This document shows, in pieces, positions 24,901 through 36,563 of a stretch of DNA of 64,000 nt. The stretch is from the NCBI RefSeq assembly GCF_963676685.1, contig NC_092357.1, positions 68,042,971 through 68,106,970 on the forward strand, written 5' to 3'. The position numbers and the translations under genes are program-made. This DNA comes from Mytilus edulis. Its lineage: Eukaryota > Mollusca > Bivalvia > Mytilida > Mytilidae. How positions within the stretch are numbered: the stretch's first letter is position 1; each line of letters starts with the position of its first letter. The notes under the pieces are model-generated. The model ran no database searches. It was not told where the DNA came from and worked only from the letters and a program-made list of their open reading frames with translations.

Positions 24901-27900
24901 AATTTTCAAAAGAAATTTTTAAAAATGCAAAATTTGAGTTTTTTCCTAAAGTTTGATTTTATGGGATTCTTTAATGACCGTTATGGAATAACCGTATCAC
25001 AAATGATATCGGATATGTTCCTTTCGTCGTAACTACAATCCCCTTCCCTTTCCTGAATGTGACCTACCGAATTAGACTATTTACCGGATTTGTTATCACA
25101 TAAGCAATACGACGGGTGTCGCATGTGAAGCAGGATCTGCTTACCCTTCCGGAGCACCTGAGATCACCCCTAGATTTTGGTGGGGTTCGTGTTGTTTATT
25201 CTATAGTTTTCTATGTTGTGTCATGTGTACTATTGTTTTTCAGTTTTAGCCATGGCGTTGTCAGTTTGTTTTAGATTTATGAGTTTGACTGTCCCTTTGG
25301 TATCTTTCATCCCTCTTTTAATATGTATATTTGGGGCTTAATGCTATAGATTAGAACTAAAACATTTTCTGTTGCACTTAGTTTTAGGTTCAAACTAAGT
25401 TTGACTGGACAAATTTTTCCAATACAACATTGATTTCTCTTGAGTGAAAGTCCCCCTACATTTTCATAAGTAAATACATTCTTTAGATTTAAAAAGTGAT
25501 ACTATGGATTCATTCATTTTTGTGGGATTGAGGAAAACGAACATATTCGTAAATATTTGAATTCGTGTTTTTGGCAAAGTGTGTATACTTTCTTTTACAA
25601 AATTTGGATTTCGTGGAACATTCAAATTCGTGGTTCCCCTGTTCATGCTGGTCCCACCAAATCCACGCGAAAATTGATATCCATCGAATATTAATGAATT
25701 CACAATACAAAATAAAATGAAATACTATGTACTTACACACAAAATCTATACAGTATCATCTCTAACACCAACATTGGACCTGTACTTCCTAAGATATTCA
25801 TTGGCTGACCAGAAAATAAGGCAAACACCACTCCAGTAATAGCTGCGGCTAATATACACTCCATTGGTCCCTGGGATAGAAGGATACACTACATGAATAC
25901 TTGCCTTTACTTATAATTTGATAGATGCTTTTTATGCTTTTTGAAAATGTTTGTTTGTTTTGAGATTTTAACACAGTGATGACTACTGTAACCATATTTT
26001 GACTATTTTACTTAATATGTCTGTTTTGTTCACATATCATTGTAAATATAACGGAATTTGATGCGACTGTCATTCAGGTGAGAGGTTTGGCGCTGTGAAA
26101 CAAGGTTCGGTCCTCTATGTTCTACGTTTAAAAATGCCTGTACCAAGTCAGGAATATGACAGTTGTTGTCCATTTGTTTGGTGTGTTTTTATCATTTGAT
26201 TTTGTCATTTGATTAGGGACTTTCCGTTTCTTCGGAGTTTGGTGCTTTGTGATTTTCCTTTACACTAAATGAAGGCGTGCAGTTACTTACATATTTCCCC
26301 CAATAAATGCAAGACTGGCATTCGGTATACATGCATCGAAAAAATGATATAAAACACGATTTCCAAGTATTGAGATTGAATCAAAAATGGATCTGGTATT
26401 TGATCGTTGTGGATATCTAATTGAAAAGACACATGCTCGGCCAATAAAAAATCTAAAATAAATGAGTTATGAAGACTAATTTCTGGATACAATAAAACTT
26501 TTTGTCAAAATGGCTAAACGTGAAAGATCTCGTACCGCTTATTTCTTATTTAAATTATCCAACAATCATACCACATTTTGTTATTTTAATGTTTTTTAAC
26601 TTACTAAATTTGATAAAAAAAAATGGTATAAAATTGCATTAATAAGTTATGTTTTGCATTTTCAAATGACAAGTAAGAACAACAGTATTATTCTATTGTT
26701 GGTTTTCAATCAATAGAAAATATGAAAAATAATTCTAATCCATCTTTAAAATACCATAAAATTATCAATTTTGTCTCCAAGTAATCCACCAAACGTCACA
26801 TTCGGGGCCAAGGTCGCTAGGAATAAATATATAAATGATGCAAAACACTGTATATGTAAGCCATCCGTAAAGTCACTCTTATACCACGGTAGTTTTCTCT
26901 TAACGTCTGCCACAAGACCACCAAATAACCTGAAAATCATTCCAGGAGATTTAATGAGAGTATGCAACATGCAATCTTGCGAACAACTTACTTTTCACGA
27001 ATGTGACCTACAAAATTAAACTATTTATCGGATTTGTAATAACAAAAGCAACACGACGGTTGCAAGATGTGGAGCAGGATCTGGTTATCCTTCCGGAGCA
27101 CCTGAGATCACCCCAAAATGTTGGTGGGTTCGTGTTGTTTAGTCTTTAGTTTTCTATGGTGTGTCGTCTGAACTATTATTTGTGTGTTTGTCTTTTTATT
27201 TTTAGCCATGGCGTTGTCAGTTTATTTTCAATCTATGGGTTTCGTCCCTCTTCTTGAAAAAGTATTAGTAGGAGATAACAAATGGGATTATCTATTTTAT
27301 CATTCTTAATGCAAATGCTTTATAATAACCTTTCATTTCATTGCATCATTTGGGTGATAATGTCTAAAATCTAAACCCCGAAGTTTTATTTAAACTCAAA
27401 GACAATTAAAGAATCGTAATAAATATCTTTTAAAAATGTTGAATATTTTACGATCATCATTATGTCGTTGGGTTAAGTGCCACCTTCAGATTTCTTAAAT
27501 CATCCATCATTGAAGAATAGTGTGTTGTTTTTTTTTTGTTGTTGTGCTTCAGCGTTCCTGTTGTTCCTGATGTTCATTTGTTTTCCTCTTATAATGTTAG
27601 TGTTTCACTAGACTTTAGTTTGTAATCCGGATTTGTTTTCTCTCAATCGATTGATGAATTTGGAACACCGGTATAATACTGTTGCCTTTATTTATTGTTG
27701 ACAGTTACATTGGAAGATTTTACAGCGCACAAACTTTTGGTTGGTTGGGAATTAAACTATTGGGTATAAGGTCGGTTATAGTTTCTTAAATAATCAAGTT
27801 TCGGACTTTTTATAGGTGACTATGAGGCATGGGCAATGCTCATTATTGAAGCCCATACAGTGACTTATTGTTGTTCATTTCTACGTCATTTGGTCTCTTG

Positions 27901-30900
27901 TGGAGAGTTGTTTCTTTTGTAATCGTACCTCATCTACTTTTTCTATTTGACATGGTTAAAATATATATCTACATGTATCAGTCCAATGCAGCGTGTGATA
28001 TGACTTTGTCGGATAGTTATAGTGTGTTACAGGTCAATTGAAAAATATATTTAGCTGTCAGACTTATGAAGTGTATATTAACCATCCAAACCTGTGGAGT
28101 TTCTTTTTACTTTTATGACCAATATTTCGAAATTTATAATATTTACACTCCAGTCTATTGTAGAGTGTATTCAATTAGTTGTCAATGTTTGAATCGTTTA
28201 TGTTTAGAATCAAGACAATCGCCGTGTCTTTTATCGGTTTGCCATTTGAAGAGTATATTAATAGTCAGTCTATCGTATATATAATTATTACCTGCCAGTT
28301 CTTTGCAGGGTGGCATCTATATGAGTTTGGGGTTCTTTCTTCTTAAAGGATTGACCTGCTTTTCGAGTCTCCTGCAAATTTAAATATTCAAATTTAAGCA
28401 AATATTTATGATAACTACTGAAAGAAAATTCAATATGGAAAATCAAATGGAAAATGCTACAGTGTTCCGATGTTTTATTAATATTATACTAAATGTATCT
28501 ATTCTCTTATACGCATTCATGTTTCATTATCTAAATCCTATCAAGCGCTCTACTATTTCAAACAACAAAATGATTGGAAAATCAACTTTCATATTCCAGA
28601 ATTTTGATATGCCTTTCCGGACGGAAATAGTGGGTTAAACTTAATGTTATAGCTAGCTAAACATCCCATTTGTATGACAGTTGCATATAGTTCCGTTAGC
28701 ATTATATAGACAGAACCCAACAGACATAATTATTAAACAATATAAAAAGAAGATGTGGTATGATTGCCAATGAGACAACCGTCCACAAAAGACCAAAATG
28801 ACACAAAAATTATCAACTATAGTTAACCGTACGGCATTCAACAAAGAGAAGGCCCATACCGCATAATCAGCTATAAAGGCCCCAAAATGACAATGTAAAA
28901 CAATTCAAACAAGAAAACTACCGGACTTATTTACATTAAAAAAATGAACGAAAAAAAACCTGTAACACATAAACAAACGAAAACCACTGAATTACAGGCT
29001 CCTGACTTGGGACAGCAACATATATACATAATGTGGCGGTGTTAAACATGATAGTGGGATCCGAACCCTCCCCTAACTTGGGACAGTGGTATAACAGTAC
29101 AACATAAGAACGAACTATAAAAATCAGTCGAAAAAGGATTAACTCATCCGATGGACAAAAATACAAGTGGACGTGACCGGGTAATTGTACATCCCGACAA
29201 CAAAAAACACTAAGAACAGATCTGAGAGTACTCGCAATTATCTGACAGCTATTTCAAAGCCACTAACAACTAATAAACAATATCATGCATCTAAGACTAA
29301 ATTATCAATTCGTTCACATCCAACATCCAATGGATTTAGTGTAAAGACGTCATCAACAGTCAGAGAAAAACAGGAACTTGTTCAATGCCAAGTTACAGGT
29401 ATCGACAGATTGTAGATCCATGAACGTGTATATGTATATAACATACTAGAAATATTTAGTTTGCTTTTAATTTACTGCTAACAAAATCAATATGTATACC
29501 AATAAAAACAATATTCAATGATCTTATTCATGTTATTACAGTGTTAAATTTGTAATCTTTTAGAATAAGTTTATTTAAAGGAGCGATAATTTTACAAGGA
29601 TCATTTCTAAATTTCCGGGCACGGTTAACAACATTTCCGTAAAAATGAGGATGTGCTTTACCGTTTGAAATAAGTTTTCTACAGTTACAACCAAACATCA
29701 AAACCAAATCTTTATCTATGGAAATATTTAGTAAAGGTTTTAAGTAATTCAAGGTAAAGATATCCCTGGTCACATTCTTGCATATTGATTCGCCGCATGT
29801 TTTGTTCAATTTTGAACGTGGGAGGATTAAACTATAATTGAAGTATTTTCAAATATAATAGTATCCGCTTATTCGAACCTTTGTAGGTAAAGTATCCGGA
29901 GGCTCTATTCTTGTAGATGGATTCCAACATCCAGGTGGCAGCACTGTTGTTTGACTGGTGAATTCCTGAATTCCGGTTAATAAATCTATCTCCGATTCAG
30001 CCTTGTATGCTACTTCCCTAAAAATCTAAAGCAAAGGGTTTCATTCAGAATAACTTTTTCATTTTTCTATTTCCTATTGCATTCGTATTATTCGATCTGT
30101 TTAGTGTTTCAAGGTCTGTTGTTCATGTTTTTGACATTTTCTTGTTTCACTTTGCAACCATGTTGTTATCTGTCCTTCTTCATCTTTCGATATTAATGTA
30201 AACCTTGATTTTTGTTTATCTTTCACATAAACTATGGTTAGCTTAGCTGTGTTTGGCAAAACTTTTAGGAATTTTGGTCCTCAATGCTCTTCAACTTATA
30301 TAGAACAATATAATTTCTTTTTTATATTTTATATCTAAAATAAGTAGCATTGATGATCATTAATCGTTTAACAAGTTGTCTACAGTGATTATGCTGTACA
30401 ACAAGCCTGTCAACACTGAGGTTGTGAGTTCGAATCAAACACAGGGCAGGTGCTCTCGACTCTAATCTTAATTGACAATGATTGCCAGTTTTCCTATCAA
30501 AGATCGTTGGTTCTCTCAGGGCACTCCGGTTCCCTCTACTTATAAAAGCTGTCTATCTCGATAATATTATGCCGATCACAAAAATGAAAAAAATAAGAGT
30601 CCCACACACAAACAGACATAATAAATCTTTAAACTTAAAATGATGATATCGTTCGTTTTGATTTATTTTTATTTGTACACCCTAAAAATTTTATTTCCAC
30701 TTATGGTATGAGATTTGAAAAAAAATGCAGGTTGAATTTGGACACTCAAAGTAAACAAACTTAGGGATCTTTTGATTGGCCTTATAATATGATTATTCTA
30801 TCTAAAGATGATTAAAAAGATAATTTACTTATCACGAAAAAGGTTGAAATTTAACAAAAAGGACATTTAAAACAGTATTGAAATTCAAAAGTAAATAGTT

Positions 30901-33900
30901 GAATAAATGCAAGGAAACATGCACAAAAGTTTGAAAGAGAACATACGAAAATCGCAATATAAAAATGTAACACACACCAAATTGCCCAACTAATAACTTT
31001 TTCAACTTTCTCATCTGGGAAGGATTCATTTTTTCTTAATATTCATTTAGGCGTACTGATGACTCTTTTTGTACACGTTTCTGACGCAAATACACTATTT
31101 CAATCCTGGTATCTATGATGACTTCATTTGTCAGGCGTACCTCTGCTCCTAGTATCAAATAAAATTAATAGAAAATAATAAATATTTTTCACCTTGCGCG
31201 ACACGGTCAATTTAGTTAAACTTTCCATTACTTAGACTTATGATTCTCGTCCCTGTTCTTATCCACTTAATTACTTACATCGTCTGTGATCAGTGTTCCC
31301 ATACATCGAGCAGCTTCCTCTGCTGGTTCCAAATTCCCTTTTGGAACTAGTAAAATAAACAGGAAACGAGTTGGTAGATCAACTTCCGTTATCATTCCAA
31401 TATCACTAGCAGTTTGAAGTCGTACAAAAGCACACAGATTTCCCATCAAACCTTCGACTTCACCTACCATGATATTCATTACTTCGGAACCTGGTGGTAT
31501 CTTCTTCTTAAACTTTGAATTCCTCTGATAACAAAAAAATATTTCAAATTTATAACCATGAGTAAAAGTAAAACTGTAAGGAAAATTCAAAACTGAAAGT
31601 CCCTAATGAAATGGCAAATCAAAGGCTCAAACAAAGCAATCATTGATAATAACTGTCATTTTCAAGATTTAGTACATGCATTTTCCTATGTAGAAAATTT
31701 TGAATACTTTCGTTGTCAATATAATGGAATTTAATGCGACTGTCGAACAAGTGAGAGGTTAAGCTAGCTATCAAACAAGGTTTAACCCACCTTTTTTTCT
31801 AAATGAGAAAATGACCAAATTCAGGAATACTAGTATGACATTTGTTATCCATTTGTGTGATGTGTTTGAGATTTTGATTTAGCCTTTTGATAACGGACTT
31901 TTCAGATTGTGTTCGGTATTTTTATTATTTAACTTTTTAAATACCTTATGTACCAAAACATAAAAAACCCATGAAAACAATATTTATAAATTCCAAGCTT
32001 TCGAAACGCTTTCTTTCATTTAGCTTGATCATGAACGCACAAAGACTAATATTTAAAAGCCTAGAATATAAAGGATCTGTAACAGTTGATGTTTTTAAAG
32101 GACCAAATTTTATCTTAGGTTCACTAACCTAAAGGAGTCAAAAGCTGGGTTCGACTACTGAGCTGATATTAGCCTCGGAATACCCACAGAAGTTAAGATT
32201 GTTGATCAATAAAAATCTACATAAGACAATGCTTGTACCAAGTCAGAGATATGACATTTGTTGTCTTTCGTTTGATGTGTTTGAGCCTATTGATTTTGTC
32301 ATTTGATTATGGAATTTTCGTTTAGAATTTTCCTCGGAGTTCAGTTTTTTTGTCATTTTACTTTTTAATTGATAGGCCCATTGAATATATATAAAGACGA
32401 ATATTTTCTATTGTCTAATTGATTAAGAGAAATCTCCATATCAACTAGATGAAGATTCTAGGATTAAAACTTCCTCATTATCATATAATTTATGTTTACT
32501 TATATCTATAAAAATATAACATATCTGTAGTTTCTTATTCATGATTTTTTATTACTAATGTATAAGAAAAAGAAAATGTGGTATGATTGCCAATGAGACA
32601 ACTATCCACAAAAGACCAAAATGACACAGACATTAACAACTGTAAGTCACCGTACGGCCTTCAACAATGAGCAAAGCCCATACCGCATAGTGAGCTATAA
32701 AAGGCCCCGATAAGACAATGTAAAACAATTCAAAAGAGAAAACTAACGGCCTTATTTATGTAAAAAAATGAACGAAAAACAAACATGTAACACATGGTTT
32801 TTGCTTTTATCTAGCTTTCAGTAACTGCGAGTAATCTCAAATCATACGTTTGTGTTAGTTTTACAAAATTTCTAATACAATTTGTTAATCAACGTTTACT
32901 TTTATTGTATTATAACTCGTTTCACTATTTTTAATATGTACCACCTTCAAATTTGTTCTCATATGATGTGGTTCAGCTGTATACTATTGTTGCCTTTATT
33001 CATAAGTGTTTATCATTTTTTATAAAGATTATACAGTTGGTTTTTCCTGTTTGAAATTTTACACTAGTCATCTTGGGCCCTTTCTTCTTACTGTTCGGTA
33101 AATTGAAATGCATTGATTAATATGTAAATGTCTCGTCTGCTTTGATCAACTTGAAAATGATACAAAAACGTTTACCTCTCCATCCGAAAGTGCAACTTCG
33201 TTTCTATGATCGGATGTTCCGTTCTCAGTACTGTCCAATGTTTCAGTAGACTCCGAACTAAGGTTATATGCCTCTAAAAAAGAAAATAGTCGTTTTCTGA
33301 CATTTCTCATTTAAGTCGTTAATCCTCCGAGCCACGTGATACTACTATGGGGTCCAGATGGATTTGTAGAATGGTAAATAATTGGTAACAAAAAAAATAG
33401 TATAAAGAAAAAAAAAAATATTGAAGAATCGAATAATGATGATCCTGTATGAATGAATATAGATAATGGACTGGAAAATAAAGTATAAGGAAAAACGGAT
33501 TAAAATAATAAGTACAAAGTAAGACGTCCCTATCGAGACAATTACTAAATTGTGCTGAATTTTGTTCCAGTGAGTTTATTTCAAGTGTATTACAATGTTA
33601 AAGCTGGCATATGGAAATATATGATATACATTGTTTGTACATTTTAGGAAAATATATAACGTATTTTAAAGAGCTTTAAAAATGCTTTATAGAAGGAAAA
33701 GCGAGACTTGCCGAGTTCGAATGTTCGAATAGTGTTGTTATTCTGTATAACGTATAGCTGTTTATTACATGTAAACCGTTGTATTAGTGTTTTAATGAAA
33801 TCAAAATGACTTAAACACTATGAGCTTTTTTACCGGCTCCGGCAAAATAGCGATTCATATAGAGCTTTGCTATTTTGCCGGTCTTAATTAAGATTAAAAT

Positions 33901-36526
33901 AGGAGTATATTAAGAATAGAAAAAATATAGAAACATACACGTCAATAAGATATCGGTATACAAATATGTCATCTTAATAAACATATTTACAAAACGTGAA
34001 TATTAAAATTGATATTATATCCTGTAATAAGAATTCTCTAAAAATCTGCCCCTTTTAAAATATTTTAAAAAAAAGCATAAATATTAAAATTGATACCAGT
34101 ACTTTTTTCTTTAATAGAAAGTCTATAAAAAAACATTTCTATCTAAAAAATATAATACAGAATAGCAAAGCATACTAACCCATTTAAAAATCAACATTCT
34201 GATTAAAACTTTTAATAAAAATATCCTATAAGATTTGAAACAAAGCGTAACACCCAACAACCTCAAACTGCTTTACGAGCGATACAAAATATGTGTGTCC
34301 TGCTCTTTGGTGAATTTCTTTTAAGTCTGGCACCGAAAAGGTGATGCCACTGCAGTCTTCAACGGAAATGCATACACTTGTTTCTTTTTGCATGTTTGGG
34401 TCTGCATCACTTTTGAATAGAATGAATGCTGCCAATAGCTTGATTTCTATGCATCGTGAGTACAACAATTTTTTTTATTAATCTTACAATATTTTATTGC
34501 ACCATAAACAATATATTTTTAAAGTTTTGTCTGGTATTCATGAATTTCATAGTCCTCGTGTCACGTTTTCACAGTCACACGTAGTTGTCGTTTTCAAAAT
34601 GCTCCAAACCCTGCTGTAGCTCTTGATATCAGTCGTTTGATGGAAGAAAGATAACCGCCTACTTAAAATTATACTTACGATTTGTATGACTCTTTGACTC
34701 ATTCGGGATATCTCGGTCTTCGTCTTCACTCTGACTATGATTTTCGGATAATTGTATCCCCGACTTAATCTTTGGCAGACTTTTTGGCAGAATGTTATGA
34801 AGATGTTTATGAAGCGTCTTGTGTTTGTGTTTCTTTAAGAGAACAGTTCTGACATGGTTCAATAATAAGGGCTGTAAAGTTCCATCACTGGACCAATGTT
34901 CAAGCAACAAATCTGGAATCAAGAAAGGTGATAAAAAAATCTTAAATTAAGCAACAGATGATAAAATTCAGAAATCGAGCAATAGATGACTGAATCAAGC
35001 AACAGATGATAAAATTCTGAAATGATAAAATTCTGGAATCAAGCAATAGATTATAAAATTCTGGAAACAAGCAACTGATGATCAAACTCTGAAATCAAGC
35101 AAAAGATGATAAAATTCTGGAATCAAGCAATAGATTATAAAATTCTTGAATCAAGCAACAGATGATGAAATTCTGGAATTAAGCAACAGATGATAAAATT
35201 CTGGAATAAGGCAACAGATAAAAAACTCTGGCATCAAGCAACAGATGATAAAATTCTGGAATTAATGACGCACTTACGTGTAGGTGATTATGTTATTATA
35301 CAGTTATATTGGCGAACAATTTGTGATTGTGTGATTACTCAGACACCCCAGGGTGTCTTTAATTCCTTCTTACCTACTATTTCGTGCATAGATGTCGCTT
35401 CTAGGTCAAGCAGCACAGGATTGGCTGTTACAATCAGATGTAACTCTGTTAGATACTGCATACTCAATGATGACACGTGAGGCTTGGACCATCGTTTACC
35501 ATCCTCCTCAAGTTCCTCCTCAAACTTCACCCAACTGTGTAAAAAAAGAGAAAATATGAGACACTTTATCAATATATTAAAAATCTTAATAATAAAAATA
35601 CCCAACTCCGACGACAATTCAAAACGGAAAGTCGGTAATCAAATTGCACCATCTCAAGGGCTTAAATGCACCAAACAAATTGATAACAGCAGTTAATGAT
35701 TACTCCTTATTTGGTACAGCCATTATCTTTTATAGAAATTGGTCGATTAAACCAGGGGTCTGTTGTTCAACTTGTGATTAAACTAATCATATGATTAATT
35801 TTAATCAGTCGTTAAAAGTTAATCGCATGATTAGTTAATGCAATGATTAAATTTCGTTGTTCAACTTATTTTAATCATTGTATTTACTAATCATGCGATT
35901 AATTTTTAATCATATGATTTAGTTTGGGTAGTAAGCAAGTGTGTCCCACAATGCATTGTAAATCAGGGCCTATATCACTTCCCTTTTTGCATAAATTATA
36001 ATATTCTTCTTTTAAACAGTTTTGGGGTGCCAATAATTATTGAAAAGATATCTTATAATATGTTTGTATTTTTATAGGAAACATATTCATATCTTAGTTG
36101 TGTTATGCTAGCTAAACCTCTGACATTGACAAAAAAAGAAGCATGTATTATTTTTTTTGGTTCAAACCACCATTATTTCTTTAAGTGTCCTGTACCAAGT
36201 CAGGAATACGGCAGTTGTTATCGATAAGTTCGTTTCTATGCATGCTTGTTCTTGTTGCAGTTCAGTGTTTCAGTTGTTCCGTTGTTTTTCTCTAAGACTT
36301 ATAGTTGGTTAATGTGCTTCCATCTGCTTTGGTTTGTTACCCGGATGTGTTTTCGCTTAGTGGATTTATGGTAATTGAACAGCGGTAAACTACTGGGCCA
36401 TAAAAAAGAATAGGTTTGTTTGCCCAGAAAAAAACTGCCTACTCAAATTCTTTTATTGTCTTGATTTGAAGAAGTTTTTTTTAATCAGATAGGCATGAAG
36501 ACTAATAAACATCCGATACTTCAATT

Positions 36527-36563
<37 letters not shown>

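Larger units (their letters stand above)
24282..25736 (-). other. SLC4 intron 9 with SINE and family C repeat
   Basis: Carries a minus-orientation tRNA-derived SINE (24395-24622) and family C copy 2 (24970-25318). The short minus frames at 25464-25740 match no domain. Confidence 0.6.

Noticed and set aside
30009..30017. Alternative SLC4 exon 6 start at the second AG (TTTTTAG)
   Set aside because: It would break phase and create an early stop. The upstream AG gives [10 protein letters not shown], matching the family.
34913..35275. CRISPR-like array
   Set aside because: The 28-base units are contiguous with no unique spacers and the genome is eukaryotic; it is a minisatellite.
35339..35373. 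Continuation of the SLC4 exon 2 frame ([11 protein letters not shown])
   Set aside because: Intronic; the GTAAGA donor at 35372-35373 gives the conserved EI-V-D junction.
35755..35930. Long ATTAATC palindromic tract as a MITE
   Set aside because: The words are self-complementary by composition. No defined arms or target duplication could be fixed.
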